A stretch of 48,402 bases of DNA, taken from positions 1-48,402 of the forward strand of contig NZ_BLAY01000067.1 of NCBI RefSeq assembly GCF_020521235.1, written 5' to 3'. Every line of letters starts with the position of its first letter. The stretch's first letter is position 1. Position numbers and translations under genes: made by a program. The notes beneath the pieces were generated by a model that saw only the letters and a list, made by a program, of their open reading frames with translations, was not told the origin of the DNA and searched no databases. Shown here piece by piece: positions 7,452 through 15,539 of this stretch. This DNA is from Microseira wollei NIES-4236 (GTDB lineage Bacteria; Cyanobacteriota; Cyanobacteriia; Cyanobacteriales; Aerosakkonemataceae).

Positions 7452-7826
7452 TTAAGGACTTGTCATCCGCTGAAGTCCACTCAAGATAGGTGCATATTCT
7501 TCAGGTGTCAAACTTCCCCGATAGTCCACAATTCGGTTAATATCCAAAACTCTTACCTGATCTAACAAAGCAATAGACGGCGACCTTAAACCTGCAACTC
7601 CCGCCGCAAAACGTGGATATAAATCGGGAGAAGCAATAGCCCGCGCTTGATTTCGATCTGTTGTCATTGGAATCACAATTATTAATTCAAAGCGCGGTGT
7701 TCCCAGTCGGTTTGGAAAACCGATCGCAATCGCAGGTCGATAACCTTCTTGTTCGCGACCTTGAGGATTTTGTGTGGGAAATCGCACCGTTACAATGTCC
7801 CCAAACAGTAAAGAACGATTAGTCAT
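7452..7826 (-). CDS. MazF/PemK-family toxin
   Basis: A 124-residue protein with the PemK/MazF layout: an early FGDIVTVRFP strand, a basic loop leading to YRPAIAIG, FELIIVIPMTTDR, a SIALLDQVRVLDINRI core and a C-terminal helix (ILSGLQRM). MazF-like toxins are usually sequence-specific endoribonucleases; the specificity of this one cannot be read from sequence. Its start overlaps the stop of the upstream antitoxin by 4 bp, so the two are translationally coupled. Although the basic loop (NPQGREQEGYRP) is somewhat long, the frame is intact. Confidence 0.85.
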   Translation of the reverse strand: MTNRSLLFGDIVTVRFPTQNPQGREQEGYRPAIAIGFPNRLGTPRFELIIVIPMTTDRNQARAIASPDLYPRFAAGVAGLRSPSIALLDQVRVLDINRIVDYRGSLTPEEYAPILSGLQRMTSP

Positions 7827-8116
7827 TTCTCAACAATTACTACACCCATACCAGGAACATACTTAACAGGCAAACCCTCACTCATTTCTCCGGGTTGCCA
7901 ATCGTAAGCGTCGTAGCTTTCCAGGTTAGATAAATCCATCTCTAACCATGCTGTATCTTGTTCTTCTCGTAGGTCATCCTCTACTACAGATAATGATGAT
8001 TTCTCACGATTTCGGTCGCGCCATATTACGAAATCTAAAAACTCTAGAACTTCTTGAAGTGCCATTTCAGGAAGGCTGTCCAGTTTCTCTACAATCTTTT
8101 CTTTGAGGGAATCCAT
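7823..8116 (-). CDS. DUF2281-like antitoxin, partner of the MazF toxin
   Basis: A 97-residue acidic protein: an N-terminal helix MDSLKEKIVEKLDSLPEMAL followed by LQEVLEFLDFVIWRDRN (the DUF2281-type element found in many cyanobacterial antitoxins), then a disordered acidic region and a short C-terminal beta stretch (LPVKYVPGMGVVIVEK). It overlaps the toxin start by 4 bp and is first in the operon, as expected for an antitoxin. Confidence 0.8.
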   Translation of the reverse strand: MDSLKEKIVEKLDSLPEMALQEVLEFLDFVIWRDRNREKSSLSVVEDDLREEQDTAWLEMDLSNLESYDAYDWQPGEMSEGLPVKYVPGMGVVIVEK

Positions 8117-8204
8117 GTTTCTGCTCTATCAAGAGTCTGATTATCTTGGATGATGGGAATCCTGTAAACAAGTGTAGTCTATAATTTAGCTTGCTGCGCT
8201 TCGC

Positions 8205-8266
8205 TTTTCCCCCTAACTCAGTTAAAATCAGGAATTTGGGCGCTTTGCGGAGAAGTGCGATCGCAT
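8205..8266 (+). repeat. Toxin 3' flank, copy 2
   Basis: CCCCCTAACTCAGTTAAAAT through GAGAAGTGCGATCGC matches the region straddling the end of the GNAT toxin at 7341. No toxin frame precedes it here, so it appears to be what is left of a deleted second GNAT module. Confidence 0.6.
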
Positions 8267-8376
8267 CTGGGGAGGTTCTGGCGCGATCGCCCTCGCCCAC
8301 CTCCATTACCTACTTTCATTTCGCTCAAAGGTCGCTAAAATACAATCAATCCCTCTGTCGTGAGGAACCCGAAACG

Positions 8377-8520
8377 ATGTCAAACCCAATCCAGACTACC
8401 CAAACAACCACAATTGAGATAACCATGAGTCAGGAACAAAAAGAAGTACTGGAAAACGCTGCCACTATCAGGAGTCTCAGTCTAAGCGAGTATTTGCTTG
8501 AAGTAGCTTTGAAGCTTTAG
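8377..8520 (+). pseudogene. Orphan truncated DUF1778 antitoxin
   Basis: 47 codons with IEITMSQEQKEVLENAA and SLSLSEYLLEVALKL, the DNA-binding half of a DUF1778 antitoxin. It stops where the toxin-binding C-terminus should begin, and no toxin follows. It could still bind DNA as an RHH dimer and interfere with the intact 6444 operon, or be plain debris. Confidence 0.65.
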
Positions 8521-8561
8521 TTTGGCGCACTCTTCCACTAAAATAATCCGAACCAGGAATA

Positions 8562-9488
8562 TTACTCAGTTTTTTCATTACGAATCTCCAAATAGCGGTG
8601 AAGATACTCAGAGACAATGCCGTGCAACATCAGATCGCGAGCTGCATTAAAAGGACTATTGGGCGCTAAAGGATGGCGATTCTTAATTACGTGATTCCAG
8701 TCATAATCGCCCGTAACTTCACTGACATAAAGTCCAAAATTTTCATCGAATTGCAGCGATAAAACTGCCCTGGCAAACTCATCGCTGGTTAAACAGAAAG
8801 AATAAAATACTTTAAACAGTTCGATGGCTGATTCTAAGTCCAAAATCCTTAACCACCGACGCTTCTGAAAATCGACTTCCACCTGTACGGGTTGAATGCT
8901 GTTATAGCTAAGTCCTCGCTTTTTTACTTCGTCCAGCCATTGGGGATTGGCTTGCTTTGCCTCCTGATAGTCGAGGATAAAATTGTAGAGAATGAGGTCA
9001 TGCTCCCAAAAAGCATTATTCGCTAAGTCACTGACAGTGCGAGGATAGAGATGGGCTTTCTCAATCCTTAGATCTGGGCCATTATCAATCAGAAAATTGA
9101 CAATATTAGAACCGAGTCCCAAGTGTCGCACAATCAGATAGGCGGCTTCCGGCGAGACAAAATTATTGATGAAAAAAGCAGCCGACTGGTGCATGAGTTT
9201 GTAAGCGCTGAATTGAAAGGGTAGCAAGCGCTTTGTTGTCATAATTAAAGCTAGGGATATATTCGCAAAAATTTTGATCGGGATTAATAGATAATTGCGA
9301 GTCCAGCTTTGTAAATCCCGCACCATGTAGGCTTTGGCAACTGGATCGACTGGAATGGATGCGTCCAAATAAAGAGCATCCCAGACATTGGGGTTGGCGC
9401 GATCGCGTGGCTGTGGCGTCCAAGGCATCACCGATTCGGCTTTTTTTCCCTTGCCAACTGCTTCTCTAGTTTCAGTATAAGGTTGCAT
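8562..9488 (-). CDS. Conserved protein coupled to the KAS III fusion gene
   Basis: A 308-residue protein I cannot assign. It is rich in aromatic and acidic residues with likely helices (FQFSAYKLMHQSAAFFINNF, AAYLIVRHLGLGSNIVNFLI, AFWEHDLILYNFILDYQEA). His, Glu and Asp residues are scattered (REQHRLG-like clusters are not seen), so no metal site is obvious. No signal peptide is present; a stretch at about residues 69-85 is moderately hydrophobic. Its ATG overlaps the stop of the upstream gene (TAATG), so the two are translationally coupled and probably act in one pathway. Confidence 0.8.
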   Translation of the reverse strand: MQPYTETREAVGKGKKAESVMPWTPQPRDRANPNVWDALYLDASIPVDPVAKAYMVRDLQSWTRNYLLIPIKIFANISLALIMTTKRLLPFQFSAYKLMHQSAAFFINNFVSPEAAYLIVRHLGLGSNIVNFLIDNGPDLRIEKAHLYPRTVSDLANNAFWEHDLILYNFILDYQEAKQANPQWLDEVKKRGLSYNSIQPVQVEVDFQKRRWLRILDLESAIELFKVFYSFCLTSDEFARAVLSLQFDENFGLYVSEVTGDYDWNHVIKNRHPLAPNSPFNAARDLMLHGIVSEYLHRYLEIRNEKTE

Positions 9489-11341
9489 TATCGAATTTCC
9501 TCCAGTTGCAGCAAGTATAAACGAGCAGTAACTTGAGCGGTTTTAACAATGCGCCTCGCAATTTCTGGAGTCATCCATTCCGCATTGATTAAAGCATCCA
9601 GCTTACCGATATGAGATTCATCATTTACGCCGTGATAAGCCAGGAAAGAAACTTGTTCGTCAGTGAGACTCAACTTTTGTTTAATTTGTTCTGCCCATTT
9701 GGCAGCCAAGCGATTACCCAAACCTTCAATAATAAACATGCTGCCAATCAAATCAACAGGATTTTCTCGCGAAGCTTGATGGAAAATAAACGCCGAAAGC
9801 GCCTCGCTGCCAATATTTTTTTCAGCCTCAACAATCTCTGACAAATTGCCCCCAACTGCCACATAATTGCGTTCCAACATTTGGTAGTCGCGATGCTCAT
9901 CTTGAGCATGACCGATAAACGTAGAACGCCGGCGAAAATCTATCATATTAGAAGCAGCACGGGCAATCCACCGCGCCCCTTCTACAACTTGAGGACGCAA
10001 ATTCCGCAGCATAGCTTTGTAATCTTCTAGGGTAAAATCGCCTCGATTGAGTTGGCGAATAATCAAGACAGAATTCAATTTGCGTTCAAATTCTAGCCAT
10101 ACTAAAGCTAACTGGCGCAATAAAGTAGCTGAAACTGATTCATCTGCGGGGCTAATAGTAGCGGGAGCGAATTGGTTATCTGTAATACCTTGCACATCGC
10201 TGACTAAACCCGTTGCTTCCACAACAGTTAACATCATGTAAGCAGTTGTAAAACGACCGCTTTCAGGGACAAAACAGAATATTTTTTGACCTGGTTGCAA
10301 TTTGCCAGAATAAAATAGTTCTTCCAGCATTAAGTAAATGGAAGCACAGCCAGTATTTCCCCGCGTGTAGAGGTTCGTAAACCACTTAGATTCGGGAATC
10401 ATGCAGCCTGCTTTAGTCAGCAATTCGACAATTTGCCCCCGGAAGAAATGGGAGGAATAATGACACAACAACCAGTCAATTTCTTCAGGTTTGACGCGCC
10501 CCGCTTCAATCAACTTCAACCAACCTTCTACGCCCAATTTAATTACATTATCCAGCAACCGAATATTCTGCCGCAAGTTAATCGCCCCCTCGGCGGCGGC
10601 ATCTGCATAAGAAAGATAATCCATCCAACTTTTTTGCCCAGTTTCCTCGGTTGTTCCAGCATACATGCACAAGGGGTAAGCATTGGCATGGGAAATTAAT
10701 TCAATCCACTCTATTTTTAAACTGATACCTTGAGAATTAGGGTGATTTTGTAGGAGAAATGCTCCTGCACCATCAGAAAGCATCCAGCGCAGAAATTCTG
10801 TATCAAATGGCAATACACTACCAGATTTTAAAGCAGTTTCAGCTTCAAATTTTGTGTTTTTAAACAAGCGAGAAGCAAACTCAGAAGCAACGGCAACGGC
10901 TGTCTGTTTTCTACCTAAACCAATCTGAGAAGCGGCGTAGTTTAATGCTGCTATACCGGCACAACAGACACCTTGAGTCGAAATAATTTCTAGGGGCGAT
11001 AACTCTGGTAATTCGCCGTGTACCATACTGGCAAATCCGGGTACTAATAAGTCTGGCCAGCTAGTAGCGCAAGCTAGTAAATCAACTTCAGCTAGGTTTA
11101 AATTAACCTGTAATAAGGTATCGCGTACCGCATTAGCTGCCATTTGGCTATTAAGATAAGTGGTGTTTTGCTGTTTATCTATTGCGTAGTAACGCTGCTG
11201 AATTCCGTTGTTTTTGAGGATGCGATTTTTGACCTTAGAAGGACGTCCGTTAATTTTACCTAAGTAGTCTTCGATCTGGTCATTGCCAATAGGATCTCCA
11301 GGCAAAAATTTGCCGATGCTGTTGATATAGATACTGTTCAT
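9488..11341 (-). CDS. Ketoacyl synthase III fused to a haem-oxygenase-like di-metal domain
   Basis: 617 residues from the ATG at 11341 (an in-frame TTG two codons earlier is less likely). Residues 1 to ~375 form a FabH-like thiolase-fold enzyme. The catalytic triad is recognisable: Cys127 in STQGVCCAG, His294 in DWLLCHYSSHF, and Asn329 in RGNTGCAS. From about residue 400 a helical domain follows with metal-ligand-like motifs of the haem-oxygenase-like diiron oxidase/PqqC/TENA superfamily: VVEGARW, GHAQDEHRDYQMLE, FIIEGLG and AYHGVNDESHIGKL. KAS III enzymes condense acyl-CoA or transfer acyl groups; the second domain could oxidise or cleave the bound product. The chemistry is inference. It forms an operon with the gene at 8562. 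Confidence 0.85.
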   Translation of the reverse strand: MNSIYINSIGKFLPGDPIGNDQIEDYLGKINGRPSKVKNRILKNNGIQQRYYAIDKQQNTTYLNSQMAANAVRDTLLQVNLNLAEVDLLACATSWPDLLVPGFASMVHGELPELSPLEIISTQGVCCAGIAALNYAASQIGLGRKQTAVAVASEFASRLFKNTKFEAETALKSGSVLPFDTEFLRWMLSDGAGAFLLQNHPNSQGISLKIEWIELISHANAYPLCMYAGTTEETGQKSWMDYLSYADAAAEGAINLRQNIRLLDNVIKLGVEGWLKLIEAGRVKPEEIDWLLCHYSSHFFRGQIVELLTKAGCMIPESKWFTNLYTRGNTGCASIYLMLEELFYSGKLQPGQKIFCFVPESGRFTTAYMMLTVVEATGLVSDVQGITDNQFAPATISPADESVSATLLRQLALVWLEFERKLNSVLIIRQLNRGDFTLEDYKAMLRNLRPQVVEGARWIARAASNMIDFRRRSTFIGHAQDEHRDYQMLERNYVAVGGNLSEIVEAEKNIGSEALSAFIFHQASRENPVDLIGSMFIIEGLGNRLAAKWAEQIKQKLSLTDEQVSFLAYHGVNDESHIGKLDALINAEWMTPEIARRIVKTAQVTARLYLLQLEEIR

Positions 11342-11757
11342 AGTCAAGCTTTTGAGTAGCAGTCAATTTAATGTAACTCTACTTAAATCTTATTTAAGAT
11401 TCCAGTAAAAAGGACAGTTTAAATAATTGGCACAATGAAAAAATTCTAGGCATATCTTAGCTAGAGGCTTGACAGATAGCGTCGGCCTTGTCTACTCTAG
11501 TTCGGGTAAGGTTTGTACTTAAAATGTTCGTCAGTCGTGCTAGGGCTAAAAAGTAATTATTAATGTGACACTTAAGAAACTGTCATGAAATAAGTTGATA
11601 AAAAAGAGTCGCTGTTATATACATTGTCAAATGTCTAATCGTAGCGAAATATCTTGGATCTTCCCGATCTCAGGTAAGCAATGGAATGGATTTTTTGGGC
11701 GATAGATGATGCCACAATCGTCAAAGTGCTTGAATAAACAGAAATGCGATCGCTTCC
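11342..11757. other. Intergenic region upstream of the KAS III operon
   Basis: AT-rich DNA with no convincing gene. It should contain the promoter of the operon at 11341 (minus strand). Its right part holds the toxin relic at 11681-11737. Confidence 0.6.
11681..11737 (+). pseudogene. GNAT toxin with its middle deleted
   Basis: This 18-codon frame reads MEWIFWAIDDATIVKVLE. The first ten residues match the start of the GNAT toxin at 6831 (MKWIFCAIDD), and the last eight match its end (ATIIGVLE). About 150 codons have been lost from between the two ends. The nucleotide match is also clear: ATGGATTTTTT, GCGATAGATGATG and GTGCTTGAA. Confidence 0.7.
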
Positions 11758-12393
11758 TCACTCCCCCTCCTTCTCTTCCACCACTTCCACCTCTTCTTCT
11801 ACTTCCTCCGCCTCAAAATCAACCTTCTCATAAATATCAACCAGCGGCACTTCTAACCCGAAGGAATTAAACAATAACCCAGCATCCTCTTCATCGTACT
11901 CGCAATAAGACCACCGCTTATTTGACTGCTTAGAAAATTGTTCGATTGCGATCTTAGTCTGAGCGATCGCAATATATTCTTGAAATGTCGGAATAGTTCT
12001 GTAATAACTAAACTTGTCGCCTCGATCGTAACCTTTCGTCGATTTCGATAAAACTTCAACAATTACTTGAGGATTGGTAATCGTATCCTTGCGATTATCG
12101 TGATACTCAGGTTTACCTGCAATAACCATCACATCAGGATAAACATAGCTTCTGATTCTGGGTATCCACAGACGCACGTCACTCATAAAAACATCGTATT
12201 CCTGTCCTTTAAGTGCAAGACGCAACGCAATGCTCATGCTAAGCGCAATTCGGTTATGATTTGTAGTTCCACCTGTCATGGGAATAATTACTCCATCATG
12301 ATATTCACTTTTATATTCTGCTGCTTCTTCCAGGGCTAAATATTCCTCTGGCGTGTAGTAGCGTTGTTCCATTGGTAGTAAAGTAGCTGTCAT
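11758..12393 (-). CDS. Uma2-family (DUF820) putative nuclease, copy 1
   Basis: 211 residues of the Uma2/PD-(D/E)XK-like family, very common in cyanobacteria. Seen in order: YYTPEEYLALEE, KSEYHDGVIIPMTGGT, HNRIA, a DVRLWIP strand, YVYPDVMVI (acidic catalytic residue) and NPQVIVEVLSKSTKGYDRG (E-x-S-x-S motif), then a C-terminal acidic tail rich in EEVEEEVE. Function in cells is unknown; the fold suggests a nuclease. A near-identical paralogue lies directly upstream at 12462. Both have intact cores, so they arose by recent tandem duplication. Confidence 0.88.
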   Translation of the reverse strand: MTATLLPMEQRYYTPEEYLALEEAAEYKSEYHDGVIIPMTGGTTNHNRIALSMSIALRLALKGQEYDVFMSDVRLWIPRIRSYVYPDVMVIAGKPEYHDNRKDTITNPQVIVEVLSKSTKGYDRGDKFSYYRTIPTFQEYIAIAQTKIAIEQFSKQSNKRWSYCEYDEEDAGLLFNSFGLEVPLVDIYEKVDFEAEEVEEEVEVVEEKEGE

Positions 12394-12461
12394 AGTTATC
12401 TGCTCAACTTAATTATTGTCTTACATCTAGTTTAACTTAACTAGACAGAGCGATCGCTTTC

Positions 12462-13097
12462 TCACTCCCCCTCCTTCTCTTCTATCACTTCCACCTCTTC
12501 TTCTACTTCCTCCGCCTCAAAATCAACCTTCTCATAAATATCAACCAGCGGCACTTCTACCCCGAAGGAATTAAACAATAACCCAGCATCCTCTTCATCG
12601 TATTCGCAATAAGACCACCGCTTATTTGACTGCTTAGAATATTGTTCGATTGCGATCTTAGTCTGGTCAATCAGAATATACTCTTGAAATGTCGGGATAG
12701 TTTTGTAATAACTAAACTTGTCTCCTCGGTCGTAACCTTTGGTAGATTTCGATAAAACTTCAATAATTACCTGAGGATTGATAATCGTATCCTTGCGATT
12801 ATCGTGATACTCAGGTTTCCCTGCAATAACCATCACGTCGGGATAAACATAGCTTCTGATTCTGGCTATCCACAAACGTACATCACCAATGAAAATATCA
12901 TAGTTCTGTCCTTTGAGAGCCAGTTTTAACGCAACGTAAGTGTTTCCTGCAATTCGGTTATGATTTGTAGTTCCACCTGTCATAGGAATAATTACCCCAT
13001 CGTGATATTCGCTTTTGTCTTCTGCTTTTTCTTCTAGTGCGAGATACTCTTCTGGCGTGTAGTAGCGTTGTTCTGTTGGTTGTAGAGTCGCTGTCAT
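12462..13097 (-). CDS. Uma2-family (DUF820) putative nuclease, copy 2
   Basis: 211 residues from the ATG ending at 13097, chosen because the first residues MTATLQPTEQ align with copy 1. A longer frame to 13169 would start in repeat DNA. It differs from copy 1 in scattered positions (for example IALSMSIALRLALKGQEYDV against IAGNTYVALKLALKGQNYDI) but keeps all conserved motifs and the acidic tail. Duplication included the 3' flank (CACTCCCCCTCCTTCTCTTC). Confidence 0.88.
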   Translation of the reverse strand: MTATLQPTEQRYYTPEEYLALEEKAEDKSEYHDGVIIPMTGGTTNHNRIAGNTYVALKLALKGQNYDIFIGDVRLWIARIRSYVYPDVMVIAGKPEYHDNRKDTIINPQVIIEVLSKSTKGYDRGDKFSYYKTIPTFQEYILIDQTKIAIEQYSKQSNKRWSYCEYDEEDAGLLFNSFGVEVPLVDIYEKVDFEAEEVEEEVEVIEEKEGE

Positions 13098-13179
13098 GAT
13101 TTTTCCCCAACTTATACTATGTCTTGAATTTAGTTTAACGCGCGGGGAGATTGGGGCGCGATCGCACATACAATAGCTC

Positions 13180-13238
13180 TCTCCAATAACTCTTGTGGGG
13201 TGGGCATTCTGCCCGCCTTTGAGAGTAGTTATTGGAGA
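13180..13238. repeat. Palindromic dispersed repeat
   Basis: Twelve-bp arms TCTCCAATAACT (13180-13191) and its complement (13227-13238) enclose a GTGGGGTGGGCATTCTGCCC core that is itself self-complementary. It is related in its core to the palindrome at 13608. Confidence 0.75.
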
Positions 13239-13270
13239 AGTCTAATCAACAGCGATCGCACCCACACAAA

Positions 13271-13585
13271 TTACATGCGATCGCCCAGCGTGCCGGATGG
13301 CATATCGCTTTGCATTTTCTTAGGCATCTCCCCAGGATCGAAAACAACAATCAATTCAGCCCCAGGAATCAATTGTTGCAAAATTCTCAAATGACCATCT
13401 GCATCAGACCAATTGCGAAATCGACCCACAACAATTCTTTGCAAATTTGGCAGCAGACGCACAATAATCCAAGGACTAAGACGTTCTCGGTGCAGCATAA
13501 TAAAAATATCTCCTTTTTCAATTGGAGCCAGAGCCAGTCCGTGCTTTTCCAGGGCGAGGGGCTGGCTTCTGACTTTTTTAGGCAC
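13271..13585 (-). CDS. Small conserved protein, paralogue of the gene at 1092
   Basis: Up to 104 residues from a GTG at 13585; an internal ATG ending at 13498 would give a 75-residue product closer in length to its 73-residue relative. The matching region is PWIIVRLLPNLQRIVVGRFR, then NWSDADGHLRIL and LIVVFDPGE. Function is unknown. The C-terminus is rich in Met and basic residues. It lies between two palindromic repeats, and the 13608 palindrome sits immediately upstream of the long start, which favours the shorter start. Confidence 0.6.
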   Translation of the reverse strand: MPKKVRSQPLALEKHGLALAPIEKGDIFIMLHRERLSPWIIVRLLPNLQRIVVGRFRNWSDADGHLRILQQLIPGAELIVVFDPGEMPKKMQSDMPSGTLGDRM

Positions 13586-13607
13586 TCAACTCTTGCACCA
13601 ATACACC

Positions 13608-13672
13608 GGGCGGGCGGGACGCCCACCCCACAAGAGATAGTTTTTCTTGTGGGGTGGGCGTCCCGCCCGCCC
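13608..13672. repeat. Perfect 27-bp-arm inverted repeat
   Basis: Arms 13608-13634 and 13646-13672 are perfect complements (GGGCGGGCGGGACGCCCACC followed by CCACAAG, and its complement) around an 11-nt loop. It is a GC-rich dispersed palindrome with the same GTGGGGTGGGC core as that near 13200. As RNA it would be a very stable hairpin. Confidence 0.9.
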
Positions 13673-13818
13673 CACTTATTGCAGGTGCAAGATTTGATTT
13701 ACCTCATATTATTACACGGAGTTTGCGATTTAGCACATAAAAAGTGGCTAAAAAGTGGCTAATGCCTCGCCCTTGAGTGGAAGCCTGTACCATAGGGAGC
13801 GATAGCAAAATGCAAATG

Positions 13819-14163
13819 TTGACAGTCAGCACCCCGCTCTGAAGAGACGGGGCTTCATGCCCAGAAACTTCAGGTAGCTGACGGGCCTAAGTCAAAACTT
13901 GCCTACGTTATTTAGGTCACGACACCCTGGGATGCTCTCGCTAGTCCCCTGCTCTGTCGCTAGTGGTTAAACAGTTTTACGAGGGGTAAGACAGTGCTGC
14001 TAGCCTAACAAGCCTAAATAACATTGGCGAAGCTAACTTAACCCGTTTAACGGAGTTTTGGGGGCAACCATACCCCCACCCCTTTTTGGGGAACGGCGGT
14101 TAAAACCGCTCCTGTCCTATTTCATCCCCCACTTAAAAGATGGGGGCTTGCATACTCCCGGTG
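13819..14163 (-). mobile_element. Non-autonomous TnpB-type element with hairpin ends
   Basis: No gene is present in ~345 bp, but both ends look like IS200/IS605-group termini. The left end GTTGACAGTCAGCACCCCGC with the hairpin CCCCG ... CGGGG and GGCTTCATGCC resembles the right end of the tnpB element at 38967 (GTTGACACTCCCCGCTCTAA). The right end has the hairpin ATCCCCCACTT ... AGATGGGGG. Inside are an inverted pair of TTATTTAGG motifs (near 13908 and 14012) and a GGGG-rich hairpin near 14070. Read on the minus strand, it would end like a TnpB guide RNA (omega RNA). It may be a MITE mobilised in trans. Confidence 0.6.
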
Positions 14164-14170
14164 GTTTAAG

Positions 14171-14356
14171 GTGAGCAAGCGCGTCTACGTAACGCTTCCC
14201 GATTCAGTGTACGAAGCCCTAGAGCGATGGGCTGATAAACAAGGCAGACCGACAGCGAACCTGGCTGGTTTTCTGATCGAAGTGGCTGTGTTGGAAGCCC
14301 AAAAAACTGGCGAAATACCGCCGCAACAAAAAAAGCCCCCAGAGGGGCCAAAGTGA
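14171..14356 (+). CDS. Ribbon-helix-helix (CopG-like) protein
   Basis: 61 residues from a GTG start. KRVYVTLPDSVYEALERWAD is a typical RHH beta-strand plus helix, followed by ANLAGFLIEVAVLEAQ as the second helix. Such proteins are DNA-binding dimers acting as antitoxins or plasmid/transposon repressors. No toxin is recognisable downstream: the overlapping frame at 14353 is weak. It starts 8 bp after the end of the non-autonomous element. Confidence 0.65.
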   Translation: MSKRVYVTLPDSVYEALERWADKQGRPTANLAGFLIEVAVLEAQKTGEIPPQQKKPPEGPK

Positions 14357-14509
14357 TGGAGGAGCGTTCGCGCAAGCGAAGGGAGGCATATCGCGCACTT
14401 GCAGCTGTAGGGGTGCGATCGCTCTATCCTCACCACCAGCGCAGGATTATGTTAGATTTGGCGGCATCCGGTAGCTATGATGCCACAGGTTTACTCAACA
14501 AAGACTCTT

Positions 14510-15436
14510 TTATTTTTCCTCTGCATCGGATGACACAGAAACATCGATATCGATAGTCTTATCCACCTGACTATCCAAAGCAACATCTTGACGTTTTGGT
14601 TTAATTTCAGATAATTTTTCCTTCGCTTTTTCTGTTACCGATTGAGCTTGATCTTTGACTTGCTCGCTTAGTTCCTTCGCTTTTTCCGTTACCGATTGAG
14701 CTTGATCTTTGACTTGCTCGCTCAATTCCTTAGCTTTTTCCGCAGCCACTTGAGCTTGATCCTTAACTTGAGCGCTCAATTCCTTAGCCTTATCACCTAC
14801 AAATTGAGCCTTATCTTTAACTTGCTCCGTCAACTGTTGACCGCCGCGCTTCAGCGAATCCAGATCGAGCTTAGTTTTCTGGAAATCTTCCTTAATAAAC
14901 TCAGCCGCCTGACTGACTTTTTGACTTAATCCGGGAGTAAACAGCTGCGGCTCTTGAACAGCACCATCTGCCACGATAACGCGCTTGCTACCAATGCTGG
15001 CTATCGCTGAAATCGGTAATATATAAACCCCATCCAACCTGCCGCGCCACCCGCTAGAAACAAATAAATAATTTACCACCGCACCCGTTTCGGGGACGAA
15101 TAGATAGTCCGATACCTTACCAACCTTATTGCCAGCATCAGTCCAGATTTCGTGACCGATCAAAGTACGAGGTGATTCTGGTTTCGCCGGATCGTTTGCA
15201 TCTGGGTTGAGGTTTACGATAATGCTATCAGCCCCAATCGATTCAATTTCAGCCCAAGCAAACGATCGCTTCTTGCTGCCAAGGATACCAGACTTGCAAG
15301 TAAAACCCACTACTTGATGCTCGCGCACAGAAAGCCACAGTTCGTTGACCCGACCTACTTCCTCAGCAGTACTGCGATCCAGCACCAACCGATTGAGTAA
15401 CTCACTTTGCTGTATAACTTGTTGTTGCGTATTCAT
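14510..15436 (-). CDS. PRC-barrel protein with LEA-like helical repeats
   Basis: A 308-residue cytoplasmic protein. Residues 1-80 form one PRC-barrel (LLNRLVLDRSTAEEVGRVNE, VVGFTCKSG, FAWAEIESIG) and about 90-165 form a second (LIGHEIWTDAGNKVGKVSDY, VVNYLFVSS, YILPISAIASIG). A long amphipathic region then repeats the 16-residue pattern EKAKELSEQVKDQAQS three to four times, like LEA/apolipoprotein-type proteins, before an acidic tail. PRC-barrel proteins bind RNA or other proteins; LEA-like repeats are often linked to desiccation or stress tolerance. Repeat number may vary between strains. The gene is convergent with the RHH gene. Confidence 0.85.
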   Translation of the reverse strand: MNTQQQVIQQSELLNRLVLDRSTAEEVGRVNELWLSVREHQVVGFTCKSGILGSKKRSFAWAEIESIGADSIIVNLNPDANDPAKPESPRTLIGHEIWTDAGNKVGKVSDYLFVPETGAVVNYLFVSSGWRGRLDGVYILPISAIASIGSKRVIVADGAVQEPQLFTPGLSQKVSQAAEFIKEDFQKTKLDLDSLKRGGQQLTEQVKDKAQFVGDKAKELSAQVKDQAQVAAEKAKELSEQVKDQAQSVTEKAKELSEQVKDQAQSVTEKAKEKLSEIKPKRQDVALDSQVDKTIDIDVSVSSDAEEK

Positions 15437-15539
15437 AAACCAACTCCAAGGCTGTTTGAATCAGAGCGAGTCCGGTAACACACCCATCGTGACATCCTCC
15501 CACACTAACCGCAAGCGGTATAGTGTGGGCTTCCAAGAC

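Noticed and set aside
14353-14556. A toxin partner for the RHH protein, overlapping it by 4 bp
   Set aside because: The overlap is suggestive, but the frame consists of a dispersed repeat (GCGTTCGCGCAAGCGAAGGG) and runs into the PRC-barrel gene on the other strand. No toxin motif is seen.
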